Shown here in pieces: positions 54,028 through 62,794 of a DNA stretch of 64,000 nucleotides (its first letter is position 1; each line of letters starts with the position of its first letter). A program made the translations under genes and the position numbers. The DNA comes from Paenibacillus eucommiae. GTDB taxonomy: Bacteria > Bacillota > Bacilli > Paenibacillales > NBRC-103111. Below the pieces are notes generated by a model. That model saw only the letters and a program-made list of their open reading frames with translations. It did no database searches and was not told the origin of the DNA. Location: contig NZ_JAGGLB010000009.1 of NCBI RefSeq assembly GCF_017874215.1, forward strand, positions 124,001 through 188,000. Reading direction: 5' to 3'.

Positions 54028-55026
54028 TTACCCATTTCTCTCCATCCAGGACGCAACTCTTGAGAGCAGCTCAGCACGAAGCATAACCAATTCATCATAT
54101 TGATAGAAAAATAGGACCTTCTGATCCGCAACCTTCGTTCCCTTCGGTTTATCCGACAGCACAAAGCACATCCATGACTCTGCAATATCCTCCACGAAAT
54201 TAGTAGCCGCATATTCACTTACGAACATATCCTCATCATAGTCATACTCCGAATCCGGCCAAAAATCTGTCTGAAAAGCATATATATAGGAGTCCTCATT
54301 GCCGCAACCATCCTCCCAATAATAGGTTGGGCATTCACTTTCCTCAACGTACGGATTAACCTGGTCTGCATTCAGCATAAGCAAATGTCCAAACTCATGG
54401 ATAAGAGTACCCACCGTCTCATTCGGTGATGTTGTTGGTTCAACATTGATTCCAAGCGACCATGTTTCCAGGTCATTCTCATCCTGTTGGACGTAAGCCA
54501 GCGTATCCACATGCGAAAATACAGAGAATGCTGTAAGCATCTGCCGCTCCTGAGCCGGAATCATCCAAGCAAAGTCCTTCCATAATTGCTCATGGAAAGC
54601 TTGGTCACGATTCGTGCCATCCGAAATTAGCCAATTGTTGTTAATCCCATATTCGGCGACGATGTCCTCCTCTTTTTCTGCATTCGCCTCTTCATCCTCA
54701 TTCATCTCAACAGCTTCTAAATCTACGAAAGAGCCGTATTGCGCTCCCAGCTTTCTGACCATGTCCTCTCCCCAGACCGCACAATCGGAAGGATTGTCGC
54801 AAGCGATTGGAGCTGTACAGATACCTTCTCCTGAGATATATTCCTCATCTGGATAACAACCATTAGCACTTAACTCATCAGAGCTGCCATCATGTTCGGC
54901 TTGGACGATCTCATTGTCATGCAGCGGCAGATCTCCATTCTCTTCAAGCATGCCACTGCATCCAGTCAAAATCACACAAAATCCGAGCCAAAATACAAGG
55001 AACATTTTACGAAAAATTGTTGGCAC
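54028..55026 (-). CDS. Lipoprotein with HEFGH zinc metallopeptidase motif
   Basis: 332 residues. Lipoprotein signal FLVFWLGFCVILTGC (lipobox LTGC); Cys-rich region (NGCYPDEEYISGEGICTAPI, CDNPSDC); then the zinc site GTLIHEFGHLLML near residue 210 and a downstream acidic helix FVEDIAESW near 275, which could supply the third ligand as in gluzincins. No named family recognised. It is expected to be anchored outside the membrane. The start is GTG 55026 with GAGAGGA upstream. Neighbours do not indicate a substrate. Confidence 0.75.
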   Translation of the reverse strand: MPTIFRKMFLVFWLGFCVILTGCSGMLEENGDLPLHDNEIVQAEHDGSSDELSANGCYPDEEYISGEGICTAPIACDNPSDCAVWGEDMVRKLGAQYGSFVDLEAVEMNEDEEANAEKEEDIVAEYGINNNWLISDGTNRDQAFHEQLWKDFAWMIPAQERQMLTAFSVFSHVDTLAYVQQDENDLETWSLGINVEPTTSPNETVGTLIHEFGHLLMLNADQVNPYVEESECPTYYWEDGCGNEDSYIYAFQTDFWPDSEYDYDEDMFVSEYAATNFVEDIAESWMCFVLSDKPKGTKVADQKVLFFYQYDELVMLRAELLSRVASWMERNG

Positions 55027-55270
55027 TTCTGTCCTCTCCAGTTCTCTTAGGTGATATACCTACATGACTTACTACATATGCATCGGCAGAAACCATCTAA
55101 TCTATGATCTATTTTTAAAATATTATTAATTGGGCAAAAACATCCATGTAAAGCAGAAATCCTATTAAAAATTTATCTTGTATAAATATACCTTTTTTAA
55201 TAAGATGATATTGTCGAATTTCTTCATTTCTTGTCAGAAAATTACTAGGAAATCAATAGGACGGTGGGTA

Positions 55271-55609
55271 ATGATTGAGCAGAGAAGTATCGCAGTGGCA
55301 ATTATTTTGTCATTAATCACATGTGGTATCTATGGTATTTATTGGTTTATTGTTTTAACCAATGATGTCAGCAAGCTAAGTGGAGACTACTCATTTACAG
55401 GAGGCAAGCATTTCCTTCTAACATTAGTTACATGTGGAATATGGAGTTTCATCTGGGCCTATCAAATAGGAAAGCATGTAGCAGAAGCACAAAGACAACG
55501 TGGTCACATGGAATCAGATAATTCAGCTCTTTACGTTGTCCTTACCATCTTTGGATTAGGTCTCGTAACGTTTGCTTTGGTTCAATCGGATGTCAATAGA
55601 CTCGCTTAA
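55271..55609 (+). CDS. DUF4234-like small membrane protein
   Basis: 112 residues: hydrophobic segments AVAIILSLITCGIYGIYWFI and FLLTLVTCGIWSFIWAYQIG repeat the TCGIY/WxIYW pattern of DUF4234 proteins, and a third helix follows (YVVLTIFGLGLVTFALVQ). Function unknown. ATG 55271 follows a weak GGACGGTGGG; the longer frame upstream is A+T-rich and probably noncoding. The 3' end overlaps the next gene. Confidence 0.75.
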   Translation: MIEQRSIAVAIILSLITCGIYGIYWFIVLTNDVSKLSGDYSFTGGKHFLLTLVTCGIWSFIWAYQIGKHVAEAQRQRGHMESDNSALYVVLTIFGLGLVTFALVQSDVNRLA

Positions 55610-56003
55610 GTTTGGGAATCACCCAAAGAGGCACCCCAAACTATTTTGGGGTGCCTTGCTTGGCGTCGGCGGGTTCTTATACTTGAAAGTATGGCTGCCG
55701 GTGACGAATATCGCTATTCCTTGTGTGTTTCATGAGGTAACTGGACTGTATTGTCCAGGATGCGGTATTACGAGGGCTGCCCTTTCCTTGTTAAGATTAG
55801 ATTTTGTTCAAGCATTCAGATATAACCCCTTGGTGTTTATCTTACTTCCTTTATATGTTATATACTTCATTGCCAAAAAGAAGCAAATGCGCCTTGTGAG
55901 CAACGGGATTATGACGATCATGTTGATCTTGACCCTTGCATTTGGACTACTGAGGAATATTCCGATGTTTGACTGGTTGGCTCCTACGGAAATTCGTTCA
56001 TAA
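55590..56003 (+). CDS. DUF2752 membrane protein
   Basis: 137 residues. The DUF2752 hallmark CPGCGITRA is in TGLYCPGCGITRAALSLLR, followed by FRYNPLVFILLPLYVIYF; three to four hydrophobic helices. Function unknown; often found with DUF4234-like or interferon-induced-transmembrane-like small proteins, as here. The start ATG lies inside the preceding gene (20-bp overlap), suggesting translational coupling. Confidence 0.8.
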   Translation: MSIDSLKFGNHPKRHPKLFWGALLGVGGFLYLKVWLPVTNIAIPCVFHEVTGLYCPGCGITRAALSLLRLDFVQAFRYNPLVFILLPLYVIYFIAKKKQMRLVSNGIMTIMLILTLAFGLLRNIPMFDWLAPTEIRS

Positions 56004-56048
56004 ATTCCTTCATAAATCTAAGCAGTCAGCCCTCTATGATCACAGCAC

Positions 56049-56085
56049 AAAGAGCCCCTAAATCTTAACCTTGGGGCTCTTTTTT
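56049..56085 (+). terminator. Rho-independent terminator after DUF2752 gene
   Basis: AAAGAGCCCC pairs with GGGGCTCTTT, loop of 14 nt, followed by T6. It lies between convergent genes and may work in both directions. Confidence 0.9.
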
Positions 56086-56090
56086 ACCTT

Positions 56091-58079
56091 TTATTGTGGC
56101 CGTTCGCCATCAGGTGGCATGCGATCTCCACCCTGTCCGCCAAAGCCTCCGCCACCATTTCCTCCCGGATTGCCGCCGCGTCCTCCTGGACCACCACCGC
56201 CCCCACCCGGACCAGCGCTTCTGCCTTCGGTAACTCCCGACTCGTTCAACCAGGTTACAGTAGTTGCAAGCTCGAACTCCACAACCTTTGTCCCGCCCTT
56301 ATACTCGCCATCGGTGTACAAGCCATTCGCTTCGCTGCCAGTCGAGGTTCCTCCCGAGTAGAGGGTGTAGGCAGCGTCTTTTTGCAAATCTGGCGAGCTG
56401 ACGAATACGGCCTGATAATTTTTCGATGGCGCGAAGGTGATGATGGTATTTCCTGCGTTATCCTCCAGATGCACCATCGTTCCTGCCGCCTGATTCTGCG
56501 AATAAGTCATCAGAATACCGGATTGCGCCGATTGCTCGGACGTTGCCTGGGCCATACCCGAGCTGCCGGCAGCTACCAGGAAACCGCCGCTCATTTCGAA
56601 TGTGCCATCGTAATCCAAAGCACCATTGCCGTTGGCAGTTGGACCATTCACAACTACGGTACCACCGGTCATCACGATGGAGCCATTCGCATCCAAACCG
56701 TCTCCAGCCGCATCGACAGTTACATATCCGCCGCTAATTGTGAGCTTATTGCTTGCAGAGGCGCTGAACTGATCCTGTCCGGAACGCCCATTGCCCAAAG
56801 ATTCGTCATTGCCACTGGCAGCATTGATGCCATCGTCACTGGCGACAACATGTATTTCACCAGCCGAAATCGTAATGGCCGAACTTTCAATTCCTTCATA
56901 GCTTTTGGCAATATCGATGGTTCCTCCTGCAATCGAGATCGAAGCATCCGCATGAATCCCATCGTCACCGGAAGCAATCGTGAAATCTCCGCCTGCTATG
57001 TTAATATGGCCATTGCTGTGTAAGGAGTCGTCGGCAGAATTCAGGTTGAACGTACCGTTCTTAATCCAAATGTCAGCCGCCGCTTTCACTGCTTTGGTGC
57101 TTTGCGATTCTGATTCTGATTCTGTTTCATCTGATTGGCTGCCTGAATCACTGCCCCCGCCAGATACTATCGTGTAGGAACCTCCATCCATCAGCACGGA
57201 GGACGCTGCTTGAATGCCATCGCTACCTGATTCAATATTGAACGTGCCTCCCGCAATGACAACCCAGCCTTTGGCAGTATCGGTATCATTCGATGATTTG
57301 ACGCCGTCTCCACCTGCTGTAATCGTCATATTTCCTTCCTGAACAGCAACCAGGTCGCGTCCCATCAGCCCGTCGTCAACGGCATGGATGTCGAGCGTAC
57401 CCCCCGTTATTTTCAGCTTATCCTTGCTTGTAATCCCGTTATTATAGTTTCCTTGAACGACAAGCTTGCCGGTGCCATTGATCGTCAGATCATCTTTGCT
57501 GAAAATGGCCGCATTCGGTTCGTCCGTAGATGCATCCGGATACAGGTAAGTTTGTGCATCTGATACAAGATTATCTGTTCCTTCTTGCAAAGAAATAATC
57601 GTTTTTCCCGCTTCTATGACGTTAATTGCAGCGCTGCTGCTATTATGAATCTCAGCTCCGTTTAAAACCAAGCGAACGGTTCCTTTGTCCTGTACATCGA
57701 TCACGATTTGCCCGTCATCCAGCTTCCCGCTCACCACATAAGTTCCTGCCGATGCAATCGTAACGTTATTATCCTTCACCGCGGCCCCTGAACCATTGAT
57801 GCTTGCGCCGGTACCATTTAACTTGATTTCAGTCAAATTGTCTGAGTTCCAATCCGTATAATAATCATCGTCGTCATATTCAACCTTCTCAGTCAGATCG
57901 ACGCTGGCTAATTGTCCAGTCGTACCAGTTCCGCCAGATGTACTAACATTCGATTGAACCGTTGCAGCTGGAGATGCGCCGACATTGGAAGTTGTTGCCG
58001 CTTTATCGCTGCATGCTGTCAAAAGAGCGGCACTCAAAAGAACGATGCCTAATTGTTTAAAATTCCATAGATCTTTCAT
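56091..58079 (-). CDS. Lipoprotein with Cthe_2159-like beta-helix (carbohydrate-binding) domain
   Basis: 662 residues. Lipoprotein signal LGIVLLSAALLTAC; then a long run of short beta-strand repeats of the form (I/A)xGGxxxIxSxxDGIxA (about 190-520), a right-handed beta-helix like the Cthe_2159/DUF4353 polygalacturonate-binding proteins. The C-terminus is Gly/Pro-rich (GPGGGGGGPGGRGG, then GGFGGQGGDRMPPDGE). It is likely cell-surface anchored and may bind acidic polymer. It is third in an operon with VTC and DUF4956 proteins, 29 bp after DUF4956. Confidence 0.85.
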   Translation of the reverse strand: MKDLWNFKQLGIVLLSAALLTACSDKAATTSNVGASPAATVQSNVSTSGGTGTTGQLASVDLTEKVEYDDDDYYTDWNSDNLTEIKLNGTGASINGSGAAVKDNNVTIASAGTYVVSGKLDDGQIVIDVQDKGTVRLVLNGAEIHNSSSAAINVIEAGKTIISLQEGTDNLVSDAQTYLYPDASTDEPNAAIFSKDDLTINGTGKLVVQGNYNNGITSKDKLKITGGTLDIHAVDDGLMGRDLVAVQEGNMTITAGGDGVKSSNDTDTAKGWVVIAGGTFNIESGSDGIQAASSVLMDGGSYTIVSGGGSDSGSQSDETESESESQSTKAVKAAADIWIKNGTFNLNSADDSLHSNGHINIAGGDFTIASGDDGIHADASISIAGGTIDIAKSYEGIESSAITISAGEIHVVASDDGINAASGNDESLGNGRSGQDQFSASASNKLTISGGYVTVDAAGDGLDANGSIVMTGGTVVVNGPTANGNGALDYDGTFEMSGGFLVAAGSSGMAQATSEQSAQSGILMTYSQNQAAGTMVHLEDNAGNTIITFAPSKNYQAVFVSSPDLQKDAAYTLYSGGTSTGSEANGLYTDGEYKGGTKVVEFELATTVTWLNESGVTEGRSAGPGGGGGGPGGRGGNPGGNGGGGFGGQGGDRMPPDGERPQ

Positions 58080-58108
58080 GATTCATCTTCCTCTCTTTAT
58101 TTCTTCAT

Positions 58109-58789
58109 TTAGTATTCGGACATGGAGGGGTTCATCGTCAACGTGATATCCAGATTCCCATTCCTGCACCTGACAGCGTCGAGAAATTCTTTCTGGTTTG
58201 TAAGATGGTCGATAGTAACCGAATATACCAGCTCATACAGACTGCCCAGTTCAGTTGTTCTGACCTTCCTCAGCTCATAATCAATCTTGAATGCTTTAAA
58301 TATCTCATCAAAAGCTTCCTCATACCCCAGATTTTCCGGGATTGTTACTTTAAGCATTTTTTGCGCCGCTTTTTTTTCTCCAAATTTAATGGCTTTCAGG
58401 AAAAACATCAACGCACAAAGACATAAGGTGAACAGTACAGCATAACCGAATGATCCGACACCGCAAGCAAGTCCGGCGGCCATCGTGAACAAGACGAATG
58501 CGATATCCTTCGGATCTCCCGGGGCGCTTCTGAACCGGATAATGGAAAAGGCTCCTGCAAGGCTGAAAGCCCGAGCGATGTTGCTTCCGATCAGAAGAAT
58601 AATGATGGCCACAATCATGGGGAGAACGATCATCGTCAAAGTAAAGCTTTGAGCGTAATTGGTTTGCGTTCGCATATAGGTCCAGCTGATGATCGCGCCT
58701 AACGCGATAGATATGAAAATGGTTAACAGTGCGTAACTCAACGTTAATTCCGAGCTTGTCTGGGTCGAAGCGAAAATCGATTCGATCAT
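58109..58789 (-). CDS. DUF4956 membrane protein
   Basis: 226 residues: N-terminal transmembrane helices (LTLSYALLTIFISIALGAII, TLTMIVLPMIVAIIILLIG), FSLAGAFSIIRFRSAPGDPK, two further helices and a cytoplasmic ACT-like C-terminus. The IIRFRS segment is characteristic of DUF4956. It is found next to VTC-type polyphosphate polymerases in many bacteria. ATG 58789 overlaps the VTC stop codon (ATGA) and has GGGAGG 9-10 nt upstream; the longer frame is not used. Confidence 0.88.
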   Translation of the reverse strand: MIESIFASTQTSSELTLSYALLTIFISIALGAIISWTYMRTQTNYAQSFTLTMIVLPMIVAIIILLIGSNIARAFSLAGAFSIIRFRSAPGDPKDIAFVLFTMAAGLACGVGSFGYAVLFTLCLCALMFFLKAIKFGEKKAAQKMLKVTIPENLGYEEAFDEIFKAFKIDYELRKVRTTELGSLYELVYSVTIDHLTNQKEFLDAVRCRNGNLDITLTMNPSMSEY

Positions 58790-59526
58790 AATGGAAGGCC
58801 CTCCCCCGCTAATTTTTCGTTCATTCGCATTTTTTTGTATTCGTTGCCGTACTTGGAGAAGCTCGTCCGGAACATCCGCTGCTCCGACAGCATTCTGGAT
58901 AGCCAGATGGGTACTGTTTTCTCCGCCTTCACTTCCATCAACCATTGCCCGCGGCCCAGCAAATCTTCCCCAAAATCGCCGCTTTCAAGCTTAAGATCGT
59001 ATCGTCTCGATCTAATATTCGTGTCGAATGTAATTCGCAGATCCCGGTTATTCTTGCAGAACAGCGCTATCCGGTCATAAGCCAGATAAACCTTGGGCTG
59101 CAAGTCATATCTCTGCAGGAAGTAATGGATCTCCTGAATCACTTGCTTGTTCATACCCGCCCTGAACTCCGGCTCCACGCCCGTTCTAACGAAATCGTAG
59201 GCCTCGTTCAGCTTCAGTGCTGTCCTTCTCTTGTTGACCAGGCCAAACACCTTTTTCTTCAATTCCAAGTACACTTTGGCATCGTTTTCGGGAATACCGT
59301 ATGCTCGTATCCGGAGTTTTTCTCTGTACTTGGGTTTCGACAAGCTATTCCTGATCAAGGAATCATGCTCGGTATCGAAATAAATATTGCTTATGGAATA
59401 GAACTTATCATGCTTGTTGTATTCATCCAGCTCCATATATTCAAGCAAGCGGTTATATATAAGGTAGAACGCTTTGCTATCCATCAGAAACTTGCTTTCA
59501 TATCGGTTGAACACCTCAATAGCCAT
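58786..59526 (-). CDS. VTC-domain (polyphosphate polymerase-like) protein
   Basis: 246 residues. VTC/CYTH tunnel-fold features: RYESKFLMD at the N-terminus, YFDTEHDSLI, REKLRIRAYG, KVYLELKKKVFGLVNKRR (Lys/Arg tunnel residues), AYDRIALF, LRITFDTNIRSR and LMEVKAEKTVPIWL. Eukaryotic VTC4 makes polyphosphate from ATP; the bacterial function is not established. First gene of an operon with DUF4956 and a beta-helix lipoprotein. AGGAG 7-9 nt before ATG 59526. Confidence 0.9.
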   Translation of the reverse strand: MAIEVFNRYESKFLMDSKAFYLIYNRLLEYMELDEYNKHDKFYSISNIYFDTEHDSLIRNSLSKPKYREKLRIRAYGIPENDAKVYLELKKKVFGLVNKRRTALKLNEAYDFVRTGVEPEFRAGMNKQVIQEIHYFLQRYDLQPKVYLAYDRIALFCKNNRDLRITFDTNIRSRRYDLKLESGDFGEDLLGRGQWLMEVKAEKTVPIWLSRMLSEQRMFRTSFSKYGNEYKKMRMNEKLAGEGLPL

Positions 59527-59613
59527 AGGTTGTGCTCCTTTCTTGTGGACGAATGCTTCGCCGCTTCATGTCTATATCTTAGAGACGGAACCTTTAATGA
59601 ATCTTAAATGAAG

Positions 59614-60004
59614 ATAAACGCTTTGCGGCGTCTTTTGAGGAGCGTGTTCATGGCGTTGGTGCATGACGGAGGGAATGGCTGTGGGCTCCAGCCGCTGTTA
59701 AAGATTTGTTCACTTGAATGGTATCGATGAAGAGGTAGGAACAAATCTTTAAAGGCGGACGCTACCGCTCTTCCTCCCACAGCCATTCCCTCTCTTTAGC
59801 TACAATCGCACGAATCACACGAACACCAAGCTCAAACGAACAGCCAGCAAGGGTTTTTATCTTGATTGGAGGAGATTTCCTAGCGGGCGCAACGCCAGGA
59901 ATGAAGAGCACGCAGCTGAGAAGGATCTGCTACTTTAACCACCTTGAGAGGCCATCTGCCCTCTCTTAACGATGAAAAACATCGCCCAAGTGCATCGCAC
60001 GCTC
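59614..60004. repeat. Composite structured repeat, copy C
   Basis: Third copy. Hairpin arms GAGGGAATGGCTGTGGG (59669-59685) and CCCACAGCCATTCCCTC (59776-59792) with the inner GATTTGTTC/GAACAAATC arms. Compared with copies A and B, about 80 bp are missing in the palindrome region, leaving one half-degenerate palindrome (59966-59988). It sits in the divergent region between the VTC operon and the two-component genes. Confidence 0.85.
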
Positions 60005-60332
60005 AAAGGACTGCCCATAGAGGCTGCTTCCTGAGGGAAGGGGATAGTGGGAATAGTGGCGATAGGTAGGGAAATCTGTGTTTCCTTTCTGATTCCCTTG
60101 CTGAATGAACAGTCACACCGAGCATTTCATCACTGTAAAGCTGCACCAAACGACTACTTCCTTTCACTCCAGGCATCCTAAAACTTATACTTTCTAATAA
60201 TTTCAGAACAAAGTCATCTGAACTTTTTTCTTTGCGTGCAAACTCATGCTAAAATTAAGATTGATTAAAGGTTCCCTTCATATAATGAACTTGCAATGCG
60301 GCATACCATGATGAAGCAAAGGGGAAGCAGCC
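60005..60332. other. Upstream region of the OmpR-type two-component operon
   Basis: No gene. It should contain the promoter of the response regulator gene; no convincing -35/-10 pair was picked out by eye. Confidence 0.35.
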
Positions 60333-61010
60333 ATGAGAATATTAATCGTAGAAGACGAGGTTCATCTTGCGGAGGCGTTAACCCAAATCTTAAAGAAGCA
60401 TCATTACTCCATCGATACCGTTCATGACGGCCAATCAGGGCTGGATTACGCTTTAAGCGGCATCTATGATCTGCTGCTGCTCGATATTATGCTGCCTGAA
60501 ATGGACGGTATCACCATATTGAAGACAATTCGCAGCAAGGGGTTTTCAACACCTGTTATCCTGCTTACCGCCAAGGGAGAGATATCCGACAAGATCTCTG
60601 GACTGGATTATGGTGCTGACGACTATGTAGCCAAACCATTTTCGACTGAGGAGCTTTTGGCAAGAATCAGAGCAGCTTTAAGGCGCAAGGGCGAGGTCAT
60701 GCCCGAGGATGCTTTAAAATTCGGAGATATTGAATTGAATATGACCAATCTCAAGCTGACATGCATGGGAAAGGAACTCAAGCTGATCCTAAAAGAGAGC
60801 GAGCTGCTGGAGCTGCTGATGTCGAGGAAAAGTGCGGTAACTTCCAAGGAGCAGATTATCGAAAAGCTCTGGGGCTTCGATTCAGAGGTTGAACATAACA
60901 ATGTGGAGGTATATATCTCTTTCCTTAGGAAAAAAATCGCCTTCCTAAACTCCTCAGTCCGAATAAATACCATTAGAGGCGTAGGCTACGTATTAGAGGT
61001 GACTCCCTAA
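60333..61010 (+). CDS. OmpR-family response regulator
   Basis: 225 residues: receiver (RILIVEDEVHLAEAL; D51-like in DLLLLDIMLPEMDGIT; K in DDYVAKPFS) and winged helix (LKFGDIELNMTN, VEVYISFLRKKI, RTIRGVGYVLE-like end NTIRGVGYVLEV). GGGGAAG precedes ATG by 6-9 nt. It overlaps the kinase start by one base. It is divergent from the VTC operon about 800 bp away, a plausible target. Confidence 0.92.
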   Translation: MRILIVEDEVHLAEALTQILKKHHYSIDTVHDGQSGLDYALSGIYDLLLLDIMLPEMDGITILKTIRSKGFSTPVILLTAKGEISDKISGLDYGADDYVAKPFSTEELLARIRAALRRKGEVMPEDALKFGDIELNMTNLKLTCMGKELKLILKESELLELLMSRKSAVTSKEQIIEKLWGFDSEVEHNNVEVYISFLRKKIAFLNSSVRINTIRGVGYVLEVTP

Positions 61011-62350
61011 TGTTCAATAAACTCCGGAATCGGTTTCTTATCGTTAACCTGGTCATCATAACCTTCATGATGCTCCTGGCCTTCGCTTCGATCTACACGA
61101 TTACCTATCAAAATGTGCAGCGGGATATCGAAATGGAATTGCACAGAGTTTCTGAATTTTACAGCAAACCAAATGGAAACATAGGGGGGCCTTGGCAGAG
61201 CGGGGGCGGAGGTGGAATTGGTGGCGGTAATGGTGGGAGTGGTGGTGGCAGCAGTGGTAGTGGTAGTGGGAAATTCCCGCAGGAATCCATGGGCAATGCG
61301 AACCCGCCGCCGGAGCGTTCGGTCTCCTTCTCGCTGCACATCGATAAACAATGGAGTATCACAACCATTAACTCCAGATTCGATATGGACAGCGATTTCT
61401 ATGAGCTTGCGAAACAAGCAGCTGTCTCCAGCAATTCGGATAACGGCCAATTTAATCTCGATGGAAATAGATGGGCCTATACGCTGAAAAAAAATGACGC
61501 AGGTTATTTCATCGTATACCTTGACGTTACTGCCCAGCAGAAAATCGTGACGAACCTCGTGTATACGTTCCTAGTCGTTGGACTGTTTATGCTCATCGTG
61601 ATTTTTTTGACGAGCCGATATTTTGCCAACCGCTCCATCGCCCCTGTCAAGGAAGCATTCAATAAACAGAAGCAATTTATCGGTGATGCTTCCCATGAAC
61701 TGAAAACTCCGTTAGCCGTCATTAACACCAATGCGGACGTCCTCTTGTCCAATAGTGAAGACACGATTCACAATCAATCGAAGTGGCTGCACTATATTAA
61801 GTCGGAAACGGCAAGAATGACGAAGCTGACCAACGATCTCTTATATTTAACCGAAATGGATGATTCCAGAGCTGGCATGATCTATACTACATTTAACGTA
61901 AGCGAAGCTGTGGAAAGCGTCATTTTAACGATGGAAGCCGTCATGTTCGAGAAGCATATTTCACTTAGCTATGAGATTGAGCCTGAGCTGCGTGCACGCG
62001 GCAACAGTGAGCAAATGAAGCAGGTGGTCATGATCCTTCTGGATAACTGCGTTAAATACACAAACCCCAAGGGATCCATAAATATAACGCTGAAAAAACG
62101 GCATAACGACGTTCTGCTATCGGTGGCCAATACCGGTGAAGGCATTCCGCCAGAGCATCTGGAAAGAATCTTCGACCGGTTCTACCGTGCAGATTCATCC
62201 AGGTCACGCAAGCAAGGCGGGTATGGCCTCGGTCTGGCGATAGCCAAATCTATCGTTGAGCAGCACAAAGGGAAAATTTACGCCAAAAGCGTCATTCATG
62301 AAAGCACAACTTTTTATGTGCAGCTTCCTGAGAAGGGCCGAACTGACTGA
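61010..62350 (+). CDS. Sensor histidine kinase with Gly/Ser-rich extracellular loop
   Basis: 446 residues. TM1 (about 12-33), extracellular region about 34-170 that contains a Gly/Ser/Pro-rich stretch (about 57-95: SGGGGGIGGGNGGSGGGSSG and on), TM2 (about 173-195), then HisKA (IGDASHELKTPLAVINTN, His near 230) and HATPase_c (ILLDNCVKYTNP, ANTGEGIPPEHLERIFDRFY, GGYGLGLAIAKS). Orthodox OmpR-type kinase; the low-complexity loop is unusual. Partner of the preceding regulator. Confidence 0.92.
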   Translation: MFNKLRNRFLIVNLVIITFMMLLAFASIYTITYQNVQRDIEMELHRVSEFYSKPNGNIGGPWQSGGGGGIGGGNGGSGGGSSGSGSGKFPQESMGNANPPPERSVSFSLHIDKQWSITTINSRFDMDSDFYELAKQAAVSSNSDNGQFNLDGNRWAYTLKKNDAGYFIVYLDVTAQQKIVTNLVYTFLVVGLFMLIVIFLTSRYFANRSIAPVKEAFNKQKQFIGDASHELKTPLAVINTNADVLLSNSEDTIHNQSKWLHYIKSETARMTKLTNDLLYLTEMDDSRAGMIYTTFNVSEAVESVILTMEAVMFEKHISLSYEIEPELRARGNSEQMKQVVMILLDNCVKYTNPKGSINITLKKRHNDVLLSVANTGEGIPPEHLERIFDRFYRADSSRSRKQGGYGLGLAIAKSIVEQHKGKIYAKSVIHESTTFYVQLPEKGRTD

Positions 62351-62419
62351 GCTTAAGCTCAGTCATGCAAGCTCAGGCATGCAAGCAAGCAATATTTAGG
62401 GGAAAGGAAGTTGAACGAA

Positions 62420-62788
62420 ATGAAGTTTCTTAGATTGTCTCCTATGCTTCGCACAACAAAACTAAAAGAAACGATAGCTTTCTATACAGATATTTTGGGA
62501 TTTGCATGCGAAAGCTACAGCGAAGACTGGGGATGGGCTTCTTTACGACACGATCAAGTTGTCATTATGGTCTCATTACCCAATGAGCACATTCCTTTTG
62601 ACAGGCCTGATTTTACAGGTTCCTTATACATCGAAATGGATGATGTGGACAGATTTTGGGAGCAAATAAAAGGAAAAGCAAGCATCTGCTACCCCATTGA
62701 AAACTTTGAATATGGCAAGAGAGAATTCGCGATTTATGATAATAACGGATACTTGCTTCAATTCGGACAAAACACGCACTCAGACTAA
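62420..62788 (+). CDS. VOC-family (glyoxalase/bleomycin-resistance-like) protein
   Basis: 122 residues with two beta-alpha-beta-beta-beta halves: SPMLRTTKLKETIAFYTDIL at the start and FAIYDNNGYLLQFGQ at the end. Metal-ligand positions are not clear by eye. Could be a small-molecule binding or dioxygenase-like protein. AAGGAAG 9 nt before ATG 62420. Confidence 0.82.
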   Translation: MKFLRLSPMLRTTKLKETIAFYTDILGFACESYSEDWGWASLRHDQVVIMVSLPNEHIPFDRPDFTGSLYIEMDDVDRFWEQIKGKASICYPIENFEYGKREFAIYDNNGYLLQFGQNTHSD

Positions 62789-62794
62789 CAGCCT

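Noticed and set aside
55212..55218. A further TGTCGAA upstream of the DUF4234-like gene
   Set aside because: A single 7-mer in 64 kb is expected several times by chance, and the distance to the start differs from the kinase cases.
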